Assembly: GCF_002234675.1 (NCBI RefSeq)
Contig: NC_019878.2
Location: 4,714,688 to 4,778,687 of the forward strand
Direction: 5' to 3'
DNA length: 64,000 nucleotides
DNA from: Oryzias latipes
Taxonomy: Eukaryota; Chordata; Actinopteri; Beloniformes; Adrianichthyidae
In this document: in pieces, positions 43,960 through 54,713 of the stretch
How the letters are laid out: every line of letters begins with the position of its first letter
How positions within the stretch are numbered: the first letter of the stretch is position 1
Program-made: the position numbers and the translations under genes
Notes under the pieces: model-generated
Told to the model about the DNA's origin: nothing
What the model saw: the letters and a program-made list of their open reading frames with translations, nothing else
Databases searched by the model: none

Positions 43960-44830
43960 CTGAAAGAGAAAGTACAGTATCAACATCACTGTCTGAGAGA
44001 AAACCCCAAAAAACTCCAATCTTCTTCTTTTCTTTCCTTAACTTAGGTTGTACTTTTAATGTGTCATCCTTTAAAAAAAATACATAAACAATTCAATAAA
44101 ATGGTTTAAATGTTTGTTGGGAATAGAAATAGTGTGTGAAAAATCCTTTTGTTTTCTAAAACTAATGTAAAAACCGATTTATAATAGTCTTTATTTCTAC
44201 TAACTCCTCATTTTATTATTTCCAGATATAGTTTAGCATCAAGTCTCATAGTAGACATGTAGAATTATTAAATGCCTACAACATGAAAACTGAAAAATTA
44301 AAGTGGAACAGGCATAGTTTTCCTTGAATATTACTGTATCAAACTGTTTTTCTTACCTTCAAGTTTTTAATTATGTATTTCTAAACATCTATCATTCTAT
44401 CGGTCTGTAGAAATGTAGTAAAAATCATAAAACAAGGTAAAAAGTAAAGTTGCATGTTTTTGGTATGATCCCTCATTTTCACATGGAGTTTTTCTTTCCA
44501 TTAACTCTTTTAAGACTATTTATGGGTTCAACTTGGACATGAAAAAGTGCAAAATAAAACTTAGTGTCAGAGACTCTGGGTTAACCAGGAGTTAACGTTA
44601 TGTGTCTTTTCTTTCTTTAACCTTTATTTTACCAGGGGGGTAATAATCTAATCTATGATCTAAAATAGATTTTTTTTTAAGTTGCAGCAACTACTCCCCC
44701 TCACAGAGCAGAGTTGTTACCATCAAAAAAAAAACGTGACTAACTGTAAAGAATATGTGGGTGGAGAAAGGGGGGGGGGGGGTAAGGGGTTTCCAAACCT
44801 CCTGTTTTAATGAACCAGGAAATGGCTTAG

Positions 44831-45255
44831 TCCAGGGGTGTCAAACTTATTTTCATCAAGGGCCACATCAGCATAGTGGCTGTCCTCAAAGGGCCAGATA
44901 TAACTTATACATGTAACTAAATGTAATGAAAAATAAATGTAACTATTATTATTTATTTATTATAACTTTTTAAAGTGACAATTCCAGCTGCATAGAAAAC
45001 ATATTTTTACTTGTTATTCTAGCATAAATCCTTTTACATTTGATCCTGTCAGGTTGGGTTATGTGGACAGTGTTTAAGCTCTAATGTATAGTTGCCCAAT
45101 CCGATATTTCAAGTCTGATTCCCCCTAGATTTGAATAAATACACACCAATATTTATTTTTTATTTTAAGAAATTAAAAACTTTGATGCTCTCGCGGGCCA
45201 CATGAAATGACATGGAGGGCCACATTTGGCCCCCGGGCCTTGGGTTTGACACATG
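44831..45255. mobile_element. hAT MITE in polyketide synthase intron 3
   Basis: 425 bp with inverted ends close to CAGGGGTGTCAAACTT and GGGTTTGACACATGTG, flanked by an exact 8-bp duplication TGGCTTAG (44823-44830 and 45256-45263). Its right end is only about 56 bp from the proposed exon 3 donor. It has no coding capacity. Confidence 0.85.
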
Positions 45256-45318
45256 TGGCTTAGACCTTAGACATGAAGTTCAAATGAGGTTATGGTCGTT
45301 TCTTATATTCCCACAGAC

Positions 45319-47181
45319 CTGGGCACTGAGGTTGTGTCTCTCCCAGGCTCACTGGAGATCAGACTTTCAGCTTCTGCTCCATCAGCCATCAGGCCCGTGT
45401 GGCGTTCATCTGAAACACTCTCCTGACCCTCCTCTGCTTGATGAGGCAGGAGACCAGGTTAGTACAGCTTCATTAAAAGTGCTAGAGGACCAACATCAGC
45501 AAACAAGACAGCATGGCTGATGTGATCAGAATTATAGGGTTAGAACACACAACAGGTCGAGATAATTCACTGTATGAGAACTAGAAAGAGACAAATGATG
45601 GTTTACTTCCAGCTCCAACCAAATGAAGCCAATTCAGTCGCCAATTTGTCGCAATTGCTATGTTAGAGCCATGTGATGTCAATATGGTAAATAGTAAATG
45701 GTGTATACTTATATAGATAGCGCTTTTCTACCTTACTCGAAGGTCCCAAGCGCTTTACAGTCACAGACCCTTTCATCCAGTCACACACACATTCACACAC
45801 TGATGGAGGCTCTGCTGCCGAACACTGGCACCAACCACCAGAGGCAAGCAGTGATTGATCTGAGTTGGTTTGAGTCCTTGTTTCTATGGTAACCACTCTT
45901 ACCAATCAGGAGTGAACTTGTTGAAAGTCCGCACCCCTACCACATGACAGTGGGCTTGGGAGAATGTGTCAATCAAATGCTTTGAACATTGGACGTGAGA
46001 CCATATACTTTTATTGAGGTATCTGATAAGTCAGTTTATGACTTATATGATTTACATAAAGATAAAAATCATGAAAAATACAAGGATTATCAAGAACATG
46101 TTAAAATAAAAGGAATCATATTAAGAATTGTTAGTCTGACCAATAGAATGACAGTACTAGCAGTTTACTTCTCTATAGAAGTCTATGGGGGTTTTGGCTT
46201 CTTGGAACCAGTGGGTACTTCATGTTTGGAACACCAAGGAGGAGGGTTCACTCTGTCCAGTTCTCTTATGCAATCAATGGTTGAGATGAAGGGCTGCAGT
46301 GTGGGATCTCAGAGGTTTAATATTCCTCAACTTAAAGTCAGACATCTCCTCTATTGTTCATATTCAGTTTGTCTGTAGACAGAACAGAACAATCACAGCA
46401 GCCAAACAACCAGAACTTTTTTGTCAAAAGAATTGGCGGGATAGGTCATCCATCCTGTGGGAAGGGGACGGTGGGCTTGCTCCGCTAAACACAGCAACAA
46501 GACAAAGCAAAGTGAAACTCTGCCGGGTTCTCCAGTACATCCACCCAGCAGCTGATCAAAAGACCCTGACAGATTTGCAATTTTGAGATCTAATAAAACC
46601 AAAACACCCTCCCTACAGTTTTTCCTTAAATGTGTCACAAATTCAGGAACACGGTCAAACATATTAAAGTACCTGGTTTGTACCCTGAGACTTTCCAAAC
46701 AGTTCCTATAAAAATGTTCAAGGATTTTGTTCCCAGTTTGATGTCCACAGTTGCAGTTTGTGAGGAGGCACTGATGAAGACTCACCTCCGCCTTTGGCCG
46801 CCTTCATTTCAGCTCTGGATTCTTTGGGGCAGAGTCCCGATGGAGCAGACTGCTCCCAGTGTGAGGCGATGCCTTGTCTGAAGTGTGTTTGGTGTTTGGT
46901 GGGGATGGCTTGCTCAATCAGGTCCTCCTTCTCACAGTCACAGCTCCTCTTCCTCCTTCTGTGTCAGCAAGGCAACATTTAAAGATCAATGAAAAACACC
47001 TGAAAGTTTCCAACTGGTTCCATGTTAACCACAGTGAGACAGAACATCTGCTGCCACAAATTCAAATAAAAATGAATGTGAGCTTTTACTTTCTGTCTGA
47101 AGATCCAAGTTCATCAGTGAGGTCAGGAGGTCGTGAGTGGCCACAGTGCAGACTCCCTGCTTCCTTCTTGAAGGCACTCAT
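45319..47181 (-). CDS. pks1: Polyketide synthase, predicted N-terminal exons 1-3
   Basis: Proposed exons: 47090-47181 (ATG at 47181, acceptor before it at 47185), 46786-46958 and 45319-45433. Each is open in one frame, has AG/GT ends (donors GTAAAA, GTGAGT, GTCTGT) and joins the next in the right phase (2, 1, 2), the last reaching the first certain KS exon in frame. Together they would give 126 residues before KS, charged and of low complexity (for example KEDLIEQAIPTKHQTHF and EEGQESVSDERH). I know no domain here. This rests only on splice logic. The alternative is a shorter N-terminus starting in an exon I did not find. Confidence 0.5.
45686..45880 (-). repeat. SINE-related fragment, reverse orientation
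   Basis: GGTAAATAGTAAATGG, AGCGCTTTTCTACC and CCAAGCGCTTTACAGTCAC are the reverse of the 3' tail seen in the SINE at 2508-2754. CACACACATTCACACACTGA and CACCAGAGGC also match it inverted. The tRNA-like head is missing. Confidence 0.65.
45960..46265 (-). repeat. Dispersed repeat carrying an AATAAA signal, copy 2
   Basis: The inverted counterpart of 25690-26010. It lies in the proposed polyketide synthase intron 2. On the minus strand it carries the same CCTCAATAAAAGTA, which runs in the sense direction of the polyketide synthase, so it could cause premature polyadenylation. Confidence 0.6.
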
Positions 47182-47184
47182 CCT

Positions 47185-49640
47185 CTGAAGAGTCAGAAAG
47201 GCAGACTCCCTTCTCCAGGCTTAAGCAGAGCACAAAGAAGCTCACACGTGTTCCTTGATTTATGACCGTCAGGCAGCTGTAAGGTGTGTGCAAATACAAC
47301 AACCCAGCAGGCAAAGCTACGACACAAAAGTAAGGCTGCATCAATTCAGAACCTCAACAATCTTTAAAAAATAAGATTTCAGACTCAAGGTGACAAAGTT
47401 AAGAAACTGAAAGTTCGTCATTGAGACACCTGTTTTTCTGATAGTCCTAATAATTGTGTGAAGCTGCAGGGTGAGCATGCATGTGCTCCGCGGCGCCATG
47501 AAGAGATGTTCAGCTTGGAGTCAGCCAGTCTCCACACAGACAGGCAGTGAGCTGAATTCAAGCCTAAGGATCCGGTTCTTCTAAGGAGCAGAACGAAGCT
47601 TTCACTCACCCTGTGTCAGGCTGCAGCGTCCGTCCTTCTGCTCCACATGGCAGCTGTAAATGGACTGAGCCTCAGAAAGTCTGCTTTCACTTTGGCTCCC
47701 TCCTGCATTTACAGGAAATCCCATCATTTCATGATTAGTGGTGTGTGCACGTCCATGTGCAGCTCAGAAAATGTGATCGACGGTTTACAAGCTGTTTTCG
47801 ACTGAAGTTTATTTTCACATTTGGACACCAGAGAAATGAAAACGTCTTTGGTTGTAAAGTGTTGAATGTTAGGAAGCAGGTGATGGGCAGACTTTTAGAG
47901 TCTTAGAAAGGAAGCCTTCTTTAAATGAAAAGATGTGTCTGGGCTGCACTGCTTTGGATCTATCCGAATATCCTCAGCAGCTTCCATAACAGTCACTGTG
48001 GTGGCTCTGTGTTTCTTACAAGTGCAAATACTGTTTTCTATAGAAACAGTTTCTAGGTGCTTTTGAGAAATGGGGGAAGCAGAGAAACAGGTCAGTAGTT
48101 GGTCAATCCATGTGTGTCTGCATTTTTAAAAATTGAAATGATCATAACAGGGTTTTTTTTACACCTGCTGAAAAGGGCTGATTGCATTTGGTCATTGGAG
48201 GTTGAAGCATTTTAAATTTTTTAATAATGTCTTTAAAGTCCCCTACCAATGAAAATCGTGTTTTTTGGCATGTACTTCTGGCATTTTTCTTATGAAAGAC
48301 AACAAATGTAAAAAAAAAAAATCATTTCATTTTTTGTATAAATCACTGTCATTGCTGCATTCCAAGTGCGTTCCACATGCTGGATTTTGTTGTTGGCCGC
48401 ACGTTTTTAAAATCAAACTTAAAGTTTTAGATCCAAATGTGTTCTTTGACTTTGTGTTCTCTCTCTGAGCAACTTTGAAGGCTTGCTGTCCCGCATTATT
48501 AACCCCAGAGGGTAAAAATAAAAACAAGAAGAAAAAAACAGCTGACCCTTTTTATTATTGCCTCGATGAAAATAAGAAAAAAGTTCAAGCCCGAGCAGGC
48601 TGGCTCCCCATCTTGCAGCGGGTCTCTGGGTCTCTGTCTGGCCTCCAGCTCGCCTCCTGGGAGCCGGCATAGTGATCGGGATCGCTCCAGCTCCATCGGC
48701 CCTGACACAGACTGCCCAGAGTGTACCCGCCTTCACCCAAAGGCAGCCGGGGGGTACTGTTGGGCGATTTGGCTCAGAGGGGCACCATATTACCACAGCG
48801 CTAAAATCGCACTGCTGCCAGACATTTGCGCCGCTGGACCTCAGATCGCGTCTGTACCATTCACTTAGTATTGAAACTGGCCGCCTCTGTGAACGCAGCC
48901 TAACTGTAACCCGTAATCCTAAACTTAACCCTTCCTCTGGGTCCATGCGGCCAGGAAAAAAGTTTATCACTGGCTGCACGTATTTGGAAAATTACATGCA
49001 AATAGTCCTTTTCTTACTGTATATATTTTATTTGCAGTGCAAGGTAAGAGGAGATTTTGGCAACAAAGGCTTCAGACACATAAAATTTGGCTCTTTCAGA
49101 CATTTAGGTTGTGGGATTTTGGGGACTTTAGTGGGCATTTCATGTTTTTTAATTTTTGTAAAACTCTTACTTTGGGTGTAAAAATGTGACTAAAAATGCT
49201 TCAAATTATGTGATCAATGTCATTGGATCCTATATGATCAACTGAACATAACATCAATGAACGAGGAAGAGAAATCAAGTATTGGAGTTATATCATACTA
49301 CAGTTCTAGTTTTCAGAAGGTCTCAGAACTATGACTTACATGTGAATGCCTCTGTCGGTTCAGACATCATGGTCCGCCACGGTCCTAGTAGAGTTATAAA
49401 CTCTTAGTTTTCCTTTCACTCCAGATTGTGGTTCTTACTTAAAAATTCCCATATGTATATTAAATCTAAATAAGAACTAACAGTCAATCAGTCCCGCCTC
49501 TCCAGAGATGGGCTGAGTGAAACCATAGAAAGTTTGGGGATTTTTGACTAACCATGACAGCATGGTGATGACACGTTCATGAAAGCTCAGACAGTTTAAA
49601 ATCAGGAAACATCCATCCATTTACTCAACCTATACTTTTC
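47185..49640. other. 5' flank of the polyketide synthase
   Basis: Probably includes its promoter and any untranslated exon on the minus strand, but I see no clear TATA box or first exon. 48230-48300 resembles the start of the unclassified repeat (CCAATGAAAATCGTG). 48595-48960 is a GC-rich block unlike its AT-rich surroundings, with no recognised gene. The rest has no visible content. Confidence 0.45.
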
Positions 49641-50120
49641 AGACCCACCTCCATCAAAATGGTGTTTTTAACAAATTCATGCAGCATTTTTCTCGAGATG
49701 GAGGACATTTACAAAGAAAATTAAGATTAAAATTACATTTCTTGGTTTTTATTTATTCTAATTGCTGTGAAACACAATGAGATGAAAACAAGCGGTTTTA
49801 AAAAAAGTTTATTAGTGAGCTGGGGCCAACCAAAGTCTCCCTGCTCTGCTCCATTCTGATACATCCATTTCCAGACTAATAGATCCATGTACGTCTTTGT
49901 TTTCCTCGTCTGAGCTGGAATCTGGATCTAAACCGTACAGCTGGACAGCTCAGATATTGATCAACATTTTTGTTGCACTGCTTATGTTGGGTTGGGGCTG
50001 TAAGCTAGCGGGAGAGCACCTTCACAAAGAGCTCTCGGCAATAGGGAGTGGATTGGGTTGCCAACAATCCCACCCACAACTCAGAGGTGAATTTTGAATG
50101 ACATCCTGCTGCTCTACAGA
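49640..50120 (+). repeat. Unclassified teleost repeat with core CTGAGCTGGAATCTG
   Basis: Shares ordered blocks with 22160-22460, with 59290-59374 plus 60331-60640, and with 62280-62720: AATGGTGTTTTTAAC, TCTCGAGATGGAGGAC, GAAAATTAAG, CTCCATTCTGATACATCC, GTCTTTGTTTTCCTCGTCTG, GGCTGTAAGCTAG and CAACTCAGAGGTGAATTT. No coding frame and no class assigned. Confidence 0.6.
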
Positions 50121-50366
50121 AACTGTCCTACAAAAACAACACCGTTTTTTTTTTTCTTTTTCTTTTTTTTTGGCAAAATCTGCATCCTCCAAATTAAACT
50201 TTGAGAACATTTTGAAAATAGATCAAGATCGGAGTGGGTCTCTAAACCTTTTCCAGTCACGGGAGGTCAGGAAACAACAAAGTCCATCCTGCTGTTTCAC
50301 TTCCTGCAGATTGCTGACTTTATGCAAGCATATTTTTTTCACAGAACATGATCCCTCCAACCCGAT

Positions 50367-50930
50367 GGAGTGATTTTTCTGCCTCAACGTTGCACACAAA
50401 ACTTTCGAAGTTGCAAATGAAATTGTTAAATATTTGCTTATCAATTATTTATTTATCATAGAAAAATTTTGCCTTAAAAAAACGTTCTTTTTGTTTTCAA
50501 AAACTGTTTTTGCGTTTACAAAACACGTTTCCGCTTGCGTTGTGTCAAATCTCGCTTTTTTCCTATCTTTGATTTTGCTGAGGTAACCCTTTTGCTATCC
50601 TAAGCACTTTAACATTGGGAGTTGGGTCATTTAGACCCACAAGACAGTGCTCTGAACCTTTTTTCTTCAATGATTTATGATCTTTACTGGTGTCCATGGA
50701 TTACATGAAATCCTCTTCACCTTTATCCACCTTTGTCATGGTAGGGAGAACACGTCAATGTAAGGGTGGGGTCATGTAAGATAGAACAAGGGTTATAAGT
50801 TTCAGTTTGACGTGACAAAGCTGCCATCAAACAGCTGCTGATTGGTCCAGAATCTAACCAATCAAATCGCCGTATTTATCTAACATGACGTCTGCTACTG
50901 AGGCAGAGAAACCGAACCAGTTCTTCTTAC
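50367..50930. repeat. Left arm of a long inverted repeat, split by a MITE
   Basis: GGAGTGATTTTTCTGCC, CATTTGCAAC reversed and others, AACAGCTGCTGATTGGTCC and TCTAACCAATCA match the reverse complement of 52770-52965. The match is interrupted by the piggyBac-like MITE at 50587-50792. The two arms enclose about 1.8 kb. Confidence 0.6.
50587..50792. mobile_element. piggyBac-like MITE, copy 2
   Basis: 206 bp, near-identical in order and length to 3389-3593 (for example TGAACCTTTTTTCTTCAATG and GGTAGGGAGAACACGTCAAT). The ends are CCCTTTTGCTATCCTAAG and GATAGAACAAGGG, with GTAA and TTAT flanks. Confidence 0.7.
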
Positions 50931-50937
50931 CCTCAAT

Positions 50938-51059
50938 CAGTGTTGCCAGATAGAGTCAGTTTTCCAGCCCAAAAGGCATCTGAAAAGCGCCAGACTCAGC
51001 CAAAAACCGCCCAACAGGGGAAGGGGGGGTTACGTGACAAGTTTGTGTGTATCATTGTG

Positions 51060-51130
<71 letters not shown>

Positions 51131-51976
51131 AATTAAATTAATAAATATATATATATAAAATGAGTAAAGTATTGAATATTTTTTCAGTGGACCCCCTTCT
51201 TCCATTAATTTTCTTAACCCGCTCTATCCCTGCTATAACCTGCGTGCGGCGTTTTCATCTTTGTGCTGCGCTAGAGCGCCCCGACTATCGTGTCACCCTG
51301 CTGCTATGATGACCGTATTTTCCGCTCTCTGTGTAGGACACACTGAGGAGCGCAGGGGAAAACAACTCTCAGCTGCAGAGGATGTGAACAGGTGAACAGG
51401 TAGAGAGGAAAAGCTGGTAGAGAGGCAGGGGAGGGGCTTTGGCTTCAGACATTGTCAAAGATGGAAACACGGGCGTCAGATTAAGACGCAGCTTTCACTG
51501 CGGAAGTTGAAGCAGAGACTTTCCCTGGGATGATTTTATGAACTCAAACATGGAAACATGATTACCAAGTAGAACTCTTCAAAATAATAAACTTGATCTC
51601 TCCACATTCTCAGTGTCTACCATGCATTGATGTAAACAGACATCGCTCCATGCAGCGATCAGACCATAACTTTAGCTCCGCCCACACGCGACCGCGGTAT
51701 CATCCTTTAAAGAACACAATTTCTAAGAGGAGGGGCGTTGCACCCCCCCAAAAGGTTCTAATGACGGAGCCCATTATCGTCACTGCCTGGTGCGTACACG
51801 CAGCTTCAGTACATAAGACTCCAACAGGCACCCAGCCTAACGTAGTCCGTTGTTATATATTCATGAGGGGAAAAACCCGCCGAATCGACCCTAAAACCGC
51901 CCAAAATATGTATACCCGCCCAAAGCCATTTTTACCCGCAAATTTAGAACCAAAACCGCCCAATCTGGCAACACTG
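50938..51976. mobile_element. Non-autonomous hAT element, 1.04 kb
   Basis: Inverted ends CAGTGTTGCCAGAT and ATCTGGCAACACTG (one base of spacing differs), flanked by an exact 8-bp duplication CCCTCAAT at 50930-50937 and 51977-51984. Near both ends are repeated ACCGCCCAA or CCCGCC motifs (six or more at 51877-51960). It contains a (TA)n tract. No transposase frame is visible. Confidence 0.85.
51062..51126. repeat. (TA)n microsatellite
   Basis: About 32 TA units inside the hAT element. It probably varies in length between individuals. Confidence 0.9.
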
Positions 51977-51984
51977 CCCTCAAT

Positions 51985-54713
51985 GTTGTCTCTTTGTACT
52001 TTTTTTTATAATTTTAACAATAATTCATGCTTTCTTCATTTTTTAGCATTGATTAATTTGTATTTGGTCAGATTTTTGAATTTATGGCCGAGGATCTCCT
52101 GAAACTGTAAATTATCTGTAAAATTTATCTACTGACACTATATCAACAGGCCTGTGTGTGAGATATGTGAATCTTCTGGAGCACAATATTAGTAAAAAGC
52201 TTGATTTTCTTCAAGATCTGTTCGTTAAAACAAAACAATAAAAGATTTAAAGCACATATTATTTTTTGCTGCGCAAGTGTTTGGGATTAGATGAACAGCA
52301 ATAATAAGCAAAAGAATGACAGCTCGCTAAAGGAGACTCAATGTATTTAGCAGAAAAAGCATTTTTAAATTTTATGTCAATTTTCACAGTGTCTTGTGTT
52401 TCAGAACTCGTGAGCATTTGTCCAAGTTAAAAAAACATTTACTCATGAAAAAATGCTATTTTCTCTTAATATTTTAACATTTATTGATGAAAATAAAACA
52501 ATATTTCAGATACAAATCTTAAAAAGTGTTACTTCCTGCTGGACAGAGTCGGAGCTCAGACATTTTTTTCTGCTGCAGACATTTTAAACACGTTAGTCGC
52601 TACACTGACATAAATAAATACAACACTTGGTTTTATTTGAGGTGCTTTGCTGCTCCTTCTGGGTTTTACTCTGAGAGAAACGGGCCCGAATTTGAAAACG
52701 GGAGAATCCCGTTCAAACAGAACCGACACAAAGTCCATGTCTGCCTCCAAGCCCGGTCAATATCAGACAGAGACACCTGATTGGTTAGAATCTGGACCAA
52801 TCAGCAGCTGTTTGATGGCAGCGCAAACGCAAAAAAAGTTTTTGAAAGCAAAAACAAAAATTCAAAGCACAAAAAAAGAAAATTGAAAAGCAACTATTTA
52901 GTATTTTCATTTGCAACTTTTGTGTGTAACGTGGTGGCAGAAATATCACTCCATACAACCCCACCCCCCTTATGCATTCAGGCCATTCTCAGTCTTTTTC
53001 TGTAATAACAATGGTTCCTGTGAAGTAGCAGATTCAGAGCACAGAATTTATAGACTGAAAAATGTTTCACTTTCTACATTAGTTCAGTCCTGAATAAAAG
53101 AAAGCCATGATGACGATACAAATACAGAATATTTAAAAATAAATTCTAAGTTGGGAAAAAGTTACTCATTTAATTTTGAACCTAACTATGAATCTTTCGA
53201 CAAGTTGAGAGGCTGCTGATCAGTTAAAGAACAGAATGAAAATGTTTAGCTCCTGGATGTTGGCTTCAGCAGGAATGAAAAGCAAACAAGGGGCGTTAAT
53301 ATTTAACATGACAGGTGGTCACGTATCTGTGACCTCAATTGAGAGTGGAGTTGTGGTTTCAGACAGACTCAGTTTTAGGTTATTTCCTGCTGCTGCTTGT
53401 TCAACTGACAGAAACCCCCAAACGTGCTGAAGCCTGACAGGAACTCTGAGAGGAGCAGCTTCTACACAGAGCTTCATCCTCAAGACGAGGAACCGCCAGA
53501 ACAACAAAACAAGACGTCGGCAGATTCTCTCTTTTCTCTGAGGTTACAGATGGTACTGCAAAGCCTGTACTAGGTTTGCCAGGCAAACGATCACAGACCA
53601 AGCAGAGAGGATTCTGTCAGTTTGGGATGTAATAACAGTCAGCAAACGAACCGAAGCGGAAGCACTGATATTAAAAACCCTGGTTCTGAGTTTTCCTCTC
53701 CACAGTGGTTAAAAGTCATCTCAGGTTAGGGATATCACCAACAATTGGTCAAAGATTTGGCCACAAATTAAGTTGAAACAGTTTTATTTAGCAAACATAT
53801 CAGAGCAACAATGGCAGAGAAAAGAAGACAAACCCCCAAACTGAGCCATGAGGCACACCAAGTTAAAACCCATGATAAGCTGTGGTCCACACTAGCTGGA
53901 CGAGAATGTTAAAGTCATCTCAAACACGTGTTGTGGATGGAGATGTTTTAAACCTGTTCTCCTTACAGATAAAACACCACGGTCTCCTTTCACAAGCAAC
54001 CACACCCTGCAGCTCTGCCAGCAGCAGGTTTGATGCGTCTGTTGTCTTATTCTTTACATGAGGACATGTTTGTTTCAGGAGCCGAAGGCCAATTTGTCCA
54101 GTCAAAGCAGAAATATAACTCAGCCCTTCCTGCAAAAACTTTGTATTGATCCTTCACCCAATTTTACCATTATATTTAAATTTTTATGCATTAAGGGAAA
54201 ATAACAACAGTCTCTCCTTAATTTAAGAACTGATCTAAATGAAGTTACAAGCTAAAAAATACATGAATTTAAAGACCCACTCTGAATAAGTGGGTCGTGG
54301 ATTGTTCTGGCACTTTTTTATTCAGTAAAAGTGAAACATAGCACCTGGTAAACATTTTTTTTCTGTTATGACTCTCTGTACTTTAGTTCAATAATGTTAT
54401 AAAATATAACTAGATGAGTTTTAGCAAATCCAGAAACTCTTAACAAACACCTAAAGGTTAAAATGTCCTTCTCAGTAAAAAGATGCTTATGGAACCTGCA
54501 GATGTTTTATTCCAGAAACTGCATTTAGAGATAAACCTCTGAATAGTACGGAGTTCACCTGAACGCCTCCTCTTCTTTTTAACATTCTCAGGAGGGATGA
54601 ATCTACGATGAGGAGGGTTTCAGAAGTCCTTCTGTTTGTTAGCTGCTGTCGGTAACTTCTTGTGAAGACGAAGGAGCTGAAGCTTTAGTTCTGAGGTGGG
54701 GGGGGGGGGTCCA
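51985..54713. other. Spacer downstream of eci2
   Basis: Contains the right arm of the inverted repeat (52770-52965). From 53210 to 53640 there is a less AT-rich unique stretch without a convincing exon. A run of 12 G lies near 54698-54709, just past the eci2 stop. No gene found. Confidence 0.5.
52770..52965. repeat. Right arm of the long inverted repeat
   Basis: The inverted counterpart of parts of 50367-50930: GATTGGTTAGAATCTGGACC, AATCAGCAGCTGTTTGATGG, CATTTGCAACTTTTGTGTG and GGCAGAAATATCACTCC. It may be a second copy of one repeat family or the second terminus of one large element. Confidence 0.6.

Noticed and set aside
46786-46958. Direct joining of this exon to the first KS exon at 43959
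   Set aside because: The exon ends in phase 1 while the KS exon needs phase 2. Only the route through 45319-45433 keeps the frame.
34166-47181. Bacterial contamination as the source of the polyketide synthase
   Set aside because: The KS part is split by several introns with GT/AG ends and matching phases, and a fish-type hAT MITE and SINE lie in its introns.
50996-51205. Open frame coding Tyr-Ile repeats
   Set aside because: It is only the (TA)n tract inside the hAT element.
53236-53600. Short open frames on both strands downstream of eci2
   Set aside because: They overlap each other, lack recognisable domains and show no convincing splice sites.
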